A stretch of DNA of 64,000 nucleotides from contig NZ_CP064654.1 of the NCBI RefSeq assembly GCF_015529805.1, forward strand, positions 2,232,001 to 2,296,000. The letters are read 5' to 3'. Of the stretch, positions 9,539-18,170 are shown piece by piece (within the stretch, counting starts at the first letter, position 1; every line of letters starts with the position of its first letter). The notes beneath the pieces were generated by a model. The model was given only the letters and a program-made list of their open reading frames with translations. It was not told where the DNA came from and made no database searches. The position numbers and the translations under genes were made by a program. The DNA is from Qipengyuania soli. Lineage in GTDB: Bacteria > Pseudomonadota > Alphaproteobacteria > Sphingomonadales > Sphingomonadaceae.

Positions 9539-10378
9539 TTAGTGGCTCACGGCTATGTTCTTGCCCTGCAGGCGCAGGGCCACTGCGGTCAGCACCACCG
9601 TGAGGACGATCAGGATGGTGGATGCAGCGTTGACTTCGGGGGTCACGGAGAAGCGGACCATGGAATAGACCTTTACCGGGAAGGTGATGGTGTCGGGCCC
9701 GCTGGTGAAGAAGGTGATGACGAAATCGTCGAGGCTCAACGTGAAGGCGAGCAGCGCGCCAGCCACCAGCGAGGGGCGCATGTGCGGCAGCAGCACGTCC
9801 TTGAAAGCCTGCCAGTCGCTCGCACCCAAATCCTTGGCCGCTTCCTCCTCCTCCTTGTTGAAGCTCGCCAGGCGCGAGCGGACCACCATGGTCACGAAGG
9901 GGAAGCAGAAGGTGATGTGGGCGATGGTGATCGCCCCGAGATTGAGCGGCCAGATAAGGTTGTTGGGCCATTCGATCCAGGCGAAGAAGATCAGCATGGC
10001 CACACCGAGGCAGATCTCCGGCACGATGATCGGTAGCGAGATGGTCCCATCGACTGCACCCTTCCATGGGAAACGGAAGCGCCATAACATGATCGCCGCC
10101 ATCGAACCGATGACGAGGCTGGCCAGCGTCGCCAGCGCGGCAATGGTCAGCGAATTGAGTAGCGCTTCGACCAGCGTGTCGTTGTTCAGCGCCTTCTCGT
10201 AATACTTGGTCGTGAAACCACGCCACACGACGTTGCGCTTGGAATCGTTGAAGCTGAAGATCATCAGCACCAGCAGCGGCGCGTAAAGGAAGACCATCAC
10301 CGCACCCACCCAGGCGCGCATCCATAGCGTGCGGGTGTATTCGAGCGGGGCACGGGGCGTGCGGGCGAAGAGAGCCAT
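9539..10378 (-). CDS. potI: Putrescine ABC transporter permease
   Basis: 279-aa inner-membrane permease with about six transmembrane helices. The coupling-helix region (EEEEAAKDLGAS, DVLLPHMRP) is the EAA loop that contacts the ATPase. Its start overlaps the potH stop by 1 bp (TGATG at 10376-10380), which suggests translational coupling. It matches PotC/PotI/SpuH in length and order. Confidence 0.92.
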   Translation of the reverse strand: MALFARTPRAPLEYTRTLWMRAWVGAVMVFLYAPLLVLMIFSFNDSKRNVVWRGFTTKYYEKALNNDTLVEALLNSLTIAALATLASLVIGSMAAIMLWRFRFPWKGAVDGTISLPIIVPEICLGVAMLIFFAWIEWPNNLIWPLNLGAITIAHITFCFPFVTMVVRSRLASFNKEEEEAAKDLGASDWQAFKDVLLPHMRPSLVAGALLAFTLSLDDFVITFFTSGPDTITFPVKVYSMVRFSVTPEVNAASTILIVLTVVLTAVALRLQGKNIAVSH

Positions 10379-11286
10379 CAGCGCGTCTCCCCGGCGTTCT
10401 TCTTGCGCAGGCTTTGCAGCGCAATGAGGATGAACATGGCGTAGATCAGCAGGAAGGACAGCGCCGCGCCGAACGGCCAGTCATTGGCCCGCTTGAACTG
10501 GCGCTCGATGACATTGGCGATCATCTGGCTTTCGGTGCCGCCCATGAGGTCGGGGGTGAGGTAGGCGCCGAGCGCGGGAATGAGGGTAATCATCACGCCT
10601 GCGATCACGCCGGGCATGGCAAGTGGCACGACGACTTTGAGCAAGGTCCGCAAATGGCCTGCGCCAAGGTCGAGGCTGGCCTCGATCAGGCTCTTGTCCA
10701 GCCGGTCGAGCGCCGAATAGAGCGGCAGCACCATGAAGGGCAGGTGGACGTAGACGAGCCCGATCACCACGGCGAAATTGTTGTAGAGCAACTGCACCGG
10801 CTCCCACGTAGGCAGTGGTTGCAGCCCGACCAGCGTCTTTGCCCAGCTCGCACTCTCCCAGAACCAGCCCAGCGTACGGTTTGCATAACCTTGCGTGCCA
10901 AGCATGATCATCAGGGCGTAGGTGCGAATGAGGAGGTTGGTCCAGAACGGCAGCATGATGCCGAGTAGCAACCAGGGCCGCCATTTCTCGGATACGAAGG
11001 TCAGTGCCATCGCAACCGGGAAGCCGACCACCAGGCAGATCGCCGTGACCAGCGCGGCCACGCCGAAACTCTTCAGGAAAATCTCGAGATAGAGCCAGTC
11101 GGTGGCGCGCTTGTAATTGTCCAGCGTGCCTGAAATCTCGATATCGGTCAGGCCGATATTGCTGCCGAAGCTGTAGAGCCAGACGAAGCTCATCGGGACG
11201 ATGAAGAACAGCAACGTCCATGCAAGCGGTGGTGCGGAGACCACCCAGAACGCCTTCTTGTCCGACTTCCAGTCCTGCTCTGCCAC
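10378..11286 (-). CDS. potH: Putrescine ABC transporter permease
   Basis: 302-aa inner-membrane permease of the PotB/PotH/SpuG type, about six transmembrane helices, with the EAA loop at EASLDLGAGHLRTLLKVVVP. It uses a GTG start at 11286, preceded at 5 nt by a strong GGGAGGG ribosome site. That ribosome site is part of an RNA stem with sequence 20 nt upstream (see the regulatory entry at 11292-11327), so translation may be adjustable relative to potF. Confidence 0.92.
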   Translation of the reverse strand: MAEQDWKSDKKAFWVVSAPPLAWTLLFFIVPMSFVWLYSFGSNIGLTDIEISGTLDNYKRATDWLYLEIFLKSFGVAALVTAICLVVGFPVAMALTFVSEKWRPWLLLGIMLPFWTNLLIRTYALMIMLGTQGYANRTLGWFWESASWAKTLVGLQPLPTWEPVQLLYNNFAVVIGLVYVHLPFMVLPLYSALDRLDKSLIEASLDLGAGHLRTLLKVVVPLAMPGVIAGVMITLIPALGAYLTPDLMGGTESQMIANVIERQFKRANDWPFGAALSFLLIYAMFILIALQSLRKKNAGETR

Positions 11287-11291
11287 TTAGC

Positions 11292-11327
11292 CCTCCCGCA
11301 GGGGTCGACGTCCCGCAGAGCGGGAGG
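11292..11327 (-). promoter_or_regulatory. potF-potH intercistronic two-way hairpin
   Basis: Read on the minus strand, CCTCCCGC (11327-11320) can pair perfectly with GCGGGAGG (11299-11292), the potH ribosome site. The same upstream arm can instead form a tight 6-bp stem with GCGGGA (11316-11311) around the triloop TCT, which leaves the ribosome site free. The two folds exclude each other. It may reduce potH-I-G expression relative to the binding protein, or act as a switch. Confidence 0.6.
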
Positions 11328-11369
11328 CCGCACCCCCGATAGTGAGAATGTCCTCTCCGCTCTTGCGGA

Positions 11370-12476
11370 TCAGGACGCGCGAACCCGAGTGAAGGCCTCT
11401 TCGTAGAGGGGCTGGAGCTCAGGATTGAACTTTGCGTATTCGCATTTGGCCAGCACGTCGGCAGGCGGGAAGATGACCGGGTTGTTCTTGTAGTCGTCGG
11501 GCATCAGCGCCTTCGCCGCGGCATTGGGCGTCGGGTAGAGGATGGTTTCGGTGATCTTCTTATCGACCTCTGCATCCATGATGTAGTTGATGAAGGCATG
11601 CGCATTCTTCGGATGCGGCGCGCCCTTGGGGATGCACAGCGTGTCCGAATTGAGCTGGCTGCCCTCCTTCGGAATGATGAAGTCGATGTCGTCGTCCTCG
11701 ACCATAGCCTGGGCAATGTCGCCATTGTATTCGAGCACCAGGTCGACATCGCCCTTGAGCAGCAGGTCCTGCCCGTCGTCCTCGTGGAACTTCTTGATGA
11801 AGGGCTTCTGCTTGATCATCATCGCTTCGATGGTCTTGATGTCCGCAGGGGTTAGCTCATTGACCGACTTGCCGAGATACTTGCCGTAGAGACGGAACAT
11901 GTCGCCCGCTTCGGAGAGCACGGCGATGCGGCCCTTGTACTCGTCGGAATCGAACAGGACCTTCCAGCTGTCGGGCTTTGCCTTCACCTTCGACTTGCGA
12001 TAGCCGATGCCGAGCGTCAGCCAGGTGTAGGGCATCGAGTACTTGCGTCCGGGGTCGTACTCGACGTCGATGAAGGAGGGATCGATATTCTTCATGTTGG
12101 GCAGCTGGGAATGGTCCAGCTCCATCAGCATGTCGGCCTGGATCATGCGCTCGACGAAGTCGTTCGAGGGCACGATCACGTCGTAGCCGGGATTGCCCGC
12201 GCGGAACTTGGCGAACAGCACGTCATTGCTGTCGAACAGGTCCATCTTGACCGAGATACCCGCGGTATCCTTGAAATCGTCGAGCGTGGTCTCGCCGATG
12301 TAGGTGTCCCAGTTGTAGAAATTGAGCACGCCTTCCTCACCGGTGGAGGCCTTCTCGGCACCCTTCTTCGTGCATGCGCCAAGCCCGGTGACGGTGATGC
12401 CGATCGCCGCGACGCCCATGCCCTGCAGCAGCGAACGGCGACCGATCCTGCCACTCGAAAGGTCAAACTTGCTCAT
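11370..12476 (-). CDS. potF: Periplasmic putrescine/spermidine-binding protein
   Basis: 368-aa solute-binding protein that delivers polyamine to PotH/I. The N-terminus has a twin-arginine pattern (GRRSLLQG, Arg13-Arg14) and a lipobox-like LGAC ending at Cys35, so it may be Tat-exported and lipid-anchored. The mature part opens with LNFYNWDTYIGE, the PotF/SpuD ligand-pocket motif. ATG 12476 was preferred to an upstream in-frame start because it gives a proper signal sequence. It is first in its operon and divergent from a LysR gene. Confidence 0.92.
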   Translation of the reverse strand: MSKFDLSSGRIGRRSLLQGMGVAAIGITVTGLGACTKKGAEKASTGEEGVLNFYNWDTYIGETTLDDFKDTAGISVKMDLFDSNDVLFAKFRAGNPGYDVIVPSNDFVERMIQADMLMELDHSQLPNMKNIDPSFIDVEYDPGRKYSMPYTWLTLGIGYRKSKVKAKPDSWKVLFDSDEYKGRIAVLSEAGDMFRLYGKYLGKSVNELTPADIKTIEAMMIKQKPFIKKFHEDDGQDLLLKGDVDLVLEYNGDIAQAMVEDDDIDFIIPKEGSQLNSDTLCIPKGAPHPKNAHAFINYIMDAEVDKKITETILYPTPNAAAKALMPDDYKNNPVIFPPADVLAKCEYAKFNPELQPLYEEAFTRVRAS

Positions 12477-12568
12477 TGGAATCCCCCACTCTGGTTCGAG
12501 AATGGAACGGCTCCGCCCGCGGCCGCGAACGAATCCCCTCCGGCACATGTGCATCAAGCACTTCCTAA

Positions 12569-12612
12569 CGGAAATCTACCAGTCTATATTTCGACCCGAG
12601 AGCTATCGGAAA
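12569..12612. promoter_or_regulatory. Candidate LysR operator array and divergent promoter
   Basis: Three related 7-mers lie just before the LysR start: CGGAAAT (12569-12575), ATTTCGA (12588-12594) and TCGGAAA (12606-12612). The last two form an inverted repeat around 11 nt, as in LysR-type boxes, and centres are about 18-19 nt apart. On the minus strand TTCCGA, 17 nt, TATAGA could be the potF promoter and would overlap the half-sites. Inferred by eye. Confidence 0.45.
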
Positions 12613-12617
12613 AAGCG

Positions 12618-13514
12618 ATGAACATCACCTTCCGGCAAATTCGCTACTTCATAGCCGTCGCCGAGGCGCGGTCGGTTTCGGCCGGGGCAAGCGCAGTGGG
12701 CATCTCGCAATCGGCAGTGACCGATGCGATCCGCCAGCTTGAACTCGAAACCGGGGTGACCCTGTTCTACCGCCATCCCAAGGGCGTCACACTGACGCGC
12801 GAGGGGCACAAGTTCCTGCGCCACTCTCGCTCGATCATCAATTCGGTGGCCGACCTTGCCGGGGGCGTGGGGCAGGAACCCATCGCCGCGACCGGCAGCG
12901 TCCGCATCGGCGTGACACCGGTCGTGACCGGCTATTTCCTTTCCGACATCCTCTCACGCTTTCGTCGCATGTTCCCGCAGATTACGGTCAACCTCGTCGA
13001 GGACAAGCGGGACTATATCGAGCATTTGCTGGTCAATGGCGAGCTCGACTTCGGCCTGCTGATCGTCTCCAACTTGGAACAGCGCGCGGCGATCGATTAC
13101 GAGACGCTGATCCGCTCCGAATGCCGCGCCTGGGTTGCCCCGTGGCATGCGCTGTCCGAAACCGACGTGCTGAGCCTGGCCGATCTGGAAAACGAGCCGC
13201 TCGTGGCGCTATCGCTCGACGAGATGGAGGGGCTGATCGAAGGCATCTGGTCCAAGTTCGACCACCCGCCCCATGTCACATACCGCACCAGTTCGATGGA
13301 AGGGGTTCGCAGCCTCGTCGGCACGGGCGCGGGCATCACCCTTCTGCCCGACCTCGTCTACCGCCCATGGAGCCTCGACGGCGACCGCGTGATCGCCAAG
13401 CGCCTGCGCGAAAGCCTGCCCACGGTCGACATCGGCATCGCCTGGCGCCGCCTCACGCGACACAGCGAACCTGCCGCGCTTTTCAAGGAAGCGGTTCACG
13501 AGCAGCGGCGCTGA
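12618..13514 (+). CDS. LysR-family transcriptional regulator
   Basis: 298-aa regulator: winged helix-turn-helix at about 1-65 (FRQIRYFIAVAEARSVS, recognition part ISQSAVTDAIRQLE) and a periplasmic-binding-like effector domain at about 95-295. ATG 12618 starts the conserved N-terminus. Its divergent position next to potF, and putative half-sites in the shared region, suggest that it controls polyamine uptake and its own expression. The effector is unknown; a polyamine or GABA-pathway intermediate is the obvious guess. Confidence 0.88.
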   Translation: MNITFRQIRYFIAVAEARSVSAGASAVGISQSAVTDAIRQLELETGVTLFYRHPKGVTLTREGHKFLRHSRSIINSVADLAGGVGQEPIAATGSVRIGVTPVVTGYFLSDILSRFRRMFPQITVNLVEDKRDYIEHLLVNGELDFGLLIVSNLEQRAAIDYETLIRSECRAWVAPWHALSETDVLSLADLENEPLVALSLDEMEGLIEGIWSKFDHPPHVTYRTSSMEGVRSLVGTGAGITLLPDLVYRPWSLDGDRVIAKRLRESLPTVDIGIAWRRLTRHSEPAALFKEAVHEQRR

Positions 13515-13536
13515 GCGCGAGGCAGGTTCCGCCCGC

Positions 13537-14046
13537 TCAGCCTCCGCCTGGTGGCAGGTCGCTGTTGATGATGTCTGCGGCGGCTTTCCACTCGCCTTCG
13601 ACCTTCCGCCAGACGACGACGTATTTGCCGATCTCGACCTGCTCCTTGCCATCGGGTGCCACTGTGAGGCGATAGGTCCCCCTATCCATGGCCAGATCGC
13701 CTGATGACGACACCACGATCTGCTCTGGCGAAATGGCGAGGTCGAAGCCCGGCGTCGCTATCAACCCGGCCCAGTTCTGTTCGATCGCAGCGCGGCCCTT
13801 GGCGATGGGCGCATTGGCCGGCATGAAGGCCCCGTCTTCGACATAAAGCTGCGCGATCGCGGCAGCGTCCTTGGCCTTGATGAGATCGTGCCAGCGCGCG
13901 ACCTGCGCACGTATGGCCTGCTCCTCGGCGGCGGTGTCGGCCGGGGCTGCAGCCTCGGGTGGCACGGCGGTCGCTTGTTCATTAGGGGTGTCGCAGGATG
14001 CGAGCGTCAAACTCGTCGCAACCAGCAGCATCAGGCGGATATTCAT
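13537..14046 (-). CDS. DUF4440/SnoaL-like lipoprotein
   Basis: 169-aa predicted lipoprotein: signal peptide with lipobox LASC (Cys19), a low-complexity Ala/Pro/Glu linker to about 40, then a nuclear-transport-factor-2-like fold of the DUF4440/ketosteroid-isomerase type (IRAQVARWHDLIKAKD, then VVWRKVEGEWK). Such domains bind small molecules or act as isomerases, and no catalytic role can be assigned here. It is convergent with the LysR gene and 110 bp downstream of the second glutamine-synthetase-like gene, so it may be cotranscribed with that run. Confidence 0.75.
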   Translation of the reverse strand: MNIRLMLLVATSLTLASCDTPNEQATAVPPEAAAPADTAAEEQAIRAQVARWHDLIKAKDAAAIAQLYVEDGAFMPANAPIAKGRAAIEQNWAGLIATPGFDLAISPEQIVVSSSGDLAMDRGTYRLTVAPDGKEQVEIGKYVVVWRKVEGEWKAAADIINSDLPPGGG

Positions 14047-14156
14047 GGCATCCCTCCCAACTGTATCGAGGCAGGGAAATTACCACGCAAAGCCGCGTCC
14101 CGATAGACAACCCGACGGGTTAGTCCTCGTGGCTGGCTGCGAGGGAGCTTTCGCGC

Positions 14157-15557
14157 TTACGCGTTGTGCATGTACCAGCTGTAGTCGAGTTCGGTGACCT
14201 CGCCGAAGAAGCGGGTCATCTCGACTTCCTTGACCGTGCTGTAGTGCGTGACGAAGCGGTCGCCGAGATAGTCTCGCATCCGCGGCGAAGTCTTGAACGC
14301 CTCGATTGCCGTCGCCCAGTGGTTGGGCAGGCGATAGTCCTCGGGTGCCTGTTCGTAGCCATTGCCGACGATTGCCGGGCCGGGATCGACCTGGTTGGTC
14401 ATACCGTAATGCATCCCCGCCAGCACCGCCGCTACTGCGAGGTAGGGGTTGGCGTCAGCGCCGCAGATGCGGTGTTCGACATGGCGCGAGGCGGGCGAGC
14501 CGGCGGGCACGCGCAAGGACACGGTGCGGTTGTTGACGCCCCAGGTAGGCGCGACCGGCGCGTAGCTGTTGGCCTTGAACCGGCGGAAGCTGTTGGCATT
14601 GGGGGCGAAGATCGCCATCGATTCCCCTAGGAAGTCCTTCATCCCGCCGATCGCGTGGCGCAGCAGCGGCGAACCTTCCGGGTCCTCGCTGGCGAAAGCG
14701 TTGTTGCCATCCTTGTCGTTCATCGAGACATGGAGGTGCATCCCGCTGCCCGCCTGCTCGACGAAGGGCTTGGCCATGAAGCTGGCGATCATGCCGTGTT
14801 GCGCGGCGACGCCCTTGACCAGTCGCTTGTACATCACCGCATCGTCGGTTGCGCGCAGCGCGTCGGGCTTGTGCCGAAGGGTCAGCTCGAACTGGCCGGG
14901 GGCATACTCGCTGATCCCGGATTCAAGAGGGATGCCTTGCACATCGCAGGCGGCGTAAAGGTCGTCGAAGAACGGCTTGAAGTCCTCCATCTCGCGAAGG
15001 GAATAGACTTCATTGAACTGCGGCTGGTCTCCACTGATGAGCCCGCGCGCAATCGCTGGGCGACCGCTGCCGTCTTGTTCGAGCAGGAAGAACTCCAGCT
15101 CCACCGCCACCACCGGGGTCAAGCCATCGGCGGCCAGACGGTCGATCACGCTGCCCAGCACGTGACGCGGGTCGAGATCGTTGGGCGTTCCGTCGAGTTC
15201 ATAGAAGCTGGTGGTGAACTGCGCCGCGCCCTCGCCCAGCCAAGGCGCGCGGACCAGCGTCCCCGGCACCGGCCAGCAGCGGCGGTCGGCATCGCCGTCC
15301 TCCCAGACGAGGCCCGTCTCCTCGCAATCCTTGCCGGTGATGTCGATGACCAGCACCGAACCGGGCAGGAAGCGGCCGTCTTCGTACACCGCCAGCGCCT
15401 CGTGCTGGCGCAACCGCTTGCCGCGCGGAACGCCCGACATGTTGGTGAACATGATGTCGATCGCGTCAATATCCGGATTTGCCTCGAAAAAGGCCTTGGC
15501 CTCCGCCGCATCGGCGATGCGGTTGGAACTGTGCGGCGGGTTCGAATTCTTGGTCAT
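14157..15557 (-). CDS. Glutamine synthetase-like (glutamylpolyamine synthetase) paralogue 2
   Basis: 466-aa member of the type I glutamine synthetase superfamily, the group that includes PuuA and SpuI, which ligates glutamate to putrescine or other amines using ATP. Metal and substrate blocks are seen as VAVELEFFLL, GSGMHLHVS, NSFRRFK and HRICGADANPYLA. ATG 15557 overlaps the aminotransferase stop (ATGA) and is preferred to a start seven codons upstream. Only 2.6 kb away is a second family member, which implies different amine specificities. Confidence 0.82.
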   Translation of the reverse strand: MTKNSNPPHSSNRIADAAEAKAFFEANPDIDAIDIMFTNMSGVPRGKRLRQHEALAVYEDGRFLPGSVLVIDITGKDCEETGLVWEDGDADRRCWPVPGTLVRAPWLGEGAAQFTTSFYELDGTPNDLDPRHVLGSVIDRLAADGLTPVVAVELEFFLLEQDGSGRPAIARGLISGDQPQFNEVYSLREMEDFKPFFDDLYAACDVQGIPLESGISEYAPGQFELTLRHKPDALRATDDAVMYKRLVKGVAAQHGMIASFMAKPFVEQAGSGMHLHVSMNDKDGNNAFASEDPEGSPLLRHAIGGMKDFLGESMAIFAPNANSFRRFKANSYAPVAPTWGVNNRTVSLRVPAGSPASRHVEHRICGADANPYLAVAAVLAGMHYGMTNQVDPGPAIVGNGYEQAPEDYRLPNHWATAIEAFKTSPRMRDYLGDRFVTHYSTVKEVEMTRFFGEVTELDYSWYMHNA

Positions 15558-16900
15558 GCGGTCAATACCCCGAGGCAATCGTCCAGCGTCGCCGCCAGCC
15601 GGCCGACTTGTGCGTCGGTCGTGGCGGGGCTGACAAGTGTCATGTTGTGGAAGGGCGCGATCAGCACGCCCCGGTTGATGAAGAACAGGTGGATGGCGTG
15701 TTCGAGTGGCCCCTGCATCGCGGCGCGCGCTTCGCTGCCGTTGCGCGGTGCCTGCGGTGCGCAGATGAACTCGCCCCGGGCGCCGACATGGACGACCTGC
15801 CAGTCGAGACCGTGCGCGCCGATCACCGCGCGCAGTTCCTCTGCCAGCCGGCCGGCGAGCGGGAGCATGTGATCATAGGCCTCGGGCGTCATCACCTTGG
15901 TCAGGCAGGCGCGCATGGCAGCAAGCGCGAGCGCATTGGCAGACAGCGTGGTGCCAATGCCGGAATGCCCGCTCTCCCCCTCGGCGCGGACACGCTCCAT
16001 GCGTTCGGCCACCTCGGCGGAAAAGCCGTAGACCGCACAAGGGACGCCGCCACCGACGGGTTTGCCGAGCACGAACATGTCGGGCATCGGACCATAGGTC
16101 GCAGTGTGCCCACCATAACCGCTCGAAATCGTGTGCGTTTCGTCGAACACCAGCAGCGTGCCGTGACGGGTGCACAGGTCGCGCATTGCTTCGAGATAGC
16201 CGGGATCGGGCAGGACCATGCCGACATTGGTCAGCGCAGGCTCGGTCAGCACGGCGGCGACGTCGCCGGTCGCAAGTGCAGCCTCGAGCGCCTCGAGGTC
16301 GTTGAACTCGACCACCCTGGTGTGTTCGCGCACGTCGTAGACCTGCCCGACCAGCGACTTTCGCAGTTCGGGAACGCCGTTCCTCAGGTCGACGAACACA
16401 TCGTCGACCGCGCCATGGTAGCAGCCGTTGAAGACGAGGATCTTGTCGCGCCCAGTGATGCCGCGACACCAGCGAATGACTGCACGGTTGGCTTCGCTCG
16501 CGGTAGAGGTCACCTGCCAGAACGGCAGGCCGAAGCGCTTGGCCATTTCATCTGCCACGACCGGCGCATCGGCGGTGGAGAGCATGTAGGTGAGCCCACG
16601 CGTCGCCTGTTCGCGCAGGGCCTTGGCAACCGGCGCGGGCGAATGGCCGAACATCGATCCGGTGTCGCCCAAGCAGAAGTCGTCATAGCGATGTTCGTCG
16701 ACGTCCCACAGTTCCGCCCCTTGCGCACGCTCGGCGAAGAGCGGGAACGGCGTACCCCAGTCGAGCATCCAGTGGAACGGGACCCCGCGATGCCAGTGCC
16801 GTGCGGCCTGCTTGCCGAGAGAAGCCGAGCGCGGATTGGCGGCAATGAAGCGCTCCTGCTCGGCAGCCAGCATCCGCGAAATGGCGTCAGGCGAGATCAT
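15554..16900 (-). CDS. Class III aminotransferase (glutamate-1-semialdehyde mutase-like group)
   Basis: 448-aa PLP enzyme with Lys280 in MFVLGKPVGGG and the Asp253 region LVFDETHT. The sequence is nearer the glutamate-semialdehyde-aminomutase-like aspartate aminotransferase family than to SpuC. It overlaps both neighbours by 4 bp (ATGA) and lies between the FAD oxidase and a glutamylpolyamine synthetase. A role on GABA or another omega-amino intermediate is inferred from this position; it is not a haem-pathway gene by context. Confidence 0.78.
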   Translation of the reverse strand: MISPDAISRMLAAEQERFIAANPRSASLGKQAARHWHRGVPFHWMLDWGTPFPLFAERAQGAELWDVDEHRYDDFCLGDTGSMFGHSPAPVAKALREQATRGLTYMLSTADAPVVADEMAKRFGLPFWQVTSTASEANRAVIRWCRGITGRDKILVFNGCYHGAVDDVFVDLRNGVPELRKSLVGQVYDVREHTRVVEFNDLEALEAALATGDVAAVLTEPALTNVGMVLPDPGYLEAMRDLCTRHGTLLVFDETHTISSGYGGHTATYGPMPDMFVLGKPVGGGVPCAVYGFSAEVAERMERVRAEGESGHSGIGTTLSANALALAAMRACLTKVMTPEAYDHMLPLAGRLAEELRAVIGAHGLDWQVVHVGARGEFICAPQAPRNGSEARAAMQGPLEHAIHLFFINRGVLIAPFHNMTLVSPATTDAQVGRLAATLDDCLGVLTA

Positions 16901-18168
16901 AGCCGGTCCCTCAGCGCATAGTAGAGCATGCCTGCTACATGTAGCGGATGGCGTAGTAGTGGCCCGCCGGGAAATGGATGTGTCGGCAGACTGGCCATGA
17001 GGTCGAAGTGCTCGGCGGTGCCGCGCATCGCCTCGACCACCAGTTCACCGGCGAGCGTCGTCAGAAGAACTCCATGGCCCGAATAGCCATGGGCGAAGAA
17101 GCTGTTCCCAATCCGCCCGAAGTGGGGGAGGCGGTTCATGGTGACGCCGATGGTTCCGCCCCAGGCATGATCGATCTCCACACCGCGCAATTGCGGGAAG
17201 ACACCTTCCAGGTGCGGGCGGACGAAAGCGCGGACGTCGCGCGGTGGCTTGGGCGTGTACTTCTCGCCCCCGCCGAACATCAGCCGGTTGTCGGGCGTGC
17301 GGCGGTAGTAGTTGAGCACGAAGCGGCTCTCGGCGATCGAGGCGTTCGACGGGATCAGCGCCTCGGCCTCGGATGGCGTCAGTGGCCGGGTGACCACATT
17401 GTAGTTCACCACCGGCATCATCATCCGGCCGAGCCTGGGCTCGATCGAGCCGATGTCGGAATCGCATGCGAGGATGCCGTGCTTCGCCTCGACCCGCCCG
17501 TGGGGGGTGGTGACTATCACGGGGCTTCCATGATCGACGTCGAGCGCGGCCGTATCCTCGTGGATGGCCACCCCTGCGGCCAGCGCCGCACGGGCAAGGC
17601 CGAGGGCATAGTTCAGCGCGTGGAGGTGTCCGCCGTTGGCGTCGTACATCCCGCCCGCGTAGGCATCGCTTGCGACGATCGAAGGCAGCTCGGCCTTATC
17701 GACCACCCGCGCGCCTTCGTAGCCGATGAGGCGCTGGAGAAGTTCGAGCTCGTCGCGCATCTCGTCGAGGTGCGCGGCCTTCCATGCAGCGTGAAAATGC
17801 CCGTCGCGCAGTTCGCAGTCGATCGCGTGCTTGGCGATCCTGCGCCGGACCGAGGTATTCGCCGCCATACCGATCTCGACGAGGCGCTTGCCCTCGTCCG
17901 GACCGAAGCGCTCGACGAGTTCGGGTGCCGACCAGCGCATCCCCGGAATCATCTGCCCGCCATTGCGGCCCGAGGCTCCCCAACCGATGCGATGCGCCTC
18001 TAGCAGGATGACCGAGTATCCGGCCTCCGCCGCGCTCAGTGCCGCCGAAAGGCCGGTGAAGCCCCCGCCGACCACCACGACGTCCGCCGTGGCAGTGCCC
18101 TCAAGCCGCGGCTGGCGGTCGAGTTGGGCTGCGGTCGCCGCATACCAGGAGGACGGATAGTCGGACAT
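16897..18168 (-). CDS. puuB: Gamma-glutamylputrescine oxidase-like FAD oxidoreductase
   Basis: 423-aa DAO-family flavoprotein. The Rossmann motif is VVVVGGGFTGLS (GxGxxG at 34-39) with an acidic residue at Glu57 for the FAD ribose; WGASGRNGGQ and the C-terminal GYSGHGV are typical of PuuB/OrdL. It would oxidise gamma-glutamylputrescine to the aldehyde, with hydrogen peroxide as by-product. ATG 18168 is 2 bp after the synthetase stop. No transmembrane segment is evident. Confidence 0.88.
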   Translation of the reverse strand: MSDYPSSWYAATAAQLDRQPRLEGTATADVVVVGGGFTGLSAALSAAEAGYSVILLEAHRIGWGASGRNGGQMIPGMRWSAPELVERFGPDEGKRLVEIGMAANTSVRRRIAKHAIDCELRDGHFHAAWKAAHLDEMRDELELLQRLIGYEGARVVDKAELPSIVASDAYAGGMYDANGGHLHALNYALGLARAALAAGVAIHEDTAALDVDHGSPVIVTTPHGRVEAKHGILACDSDIGSIEPRLGRMMMPVVNYNVVTRPLTPSEAEALIPSNASIAESRFVLNYYRRTPDNRLMFGGGEKYTPKPPRDVRAFVRPHLEGVFPQLRGVEIDHAWGGTIGVTMNRLPHFGRIGNSFFAHGYSGHGVLLTTLAGELVVEAMRGTAEHFDLMASLPTHPFPGGPLLRHPLHVAGMLYYALRDRL

Positions 18169-18170
18169 TG

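Noticed and set aside
13511-13540. CTGAGCG...CGCTCAG stem across the LysR and DUF4440 stop codons as a bidirectional terminator
   Set aside because: A real inverted repeat, but short with a bulge and no T tract on either side; too weak to list.
14047-14156. Small hairpins (CCTCG...CGAGG and AACCC...GGGTT) after the second glutamine-synthetase-like gene
   Set aside because: Five-base stems only and no T run; readthrough into the lipoprotein gene is equally likely.
15554-16900. Glutamate-1-semialdehyde 2,1-aminomutase (hemL) identity
   Set aside because: Some resemblance in fold blocks, but the operon position and the active-site context favour an amine-pathway aminotransferase.
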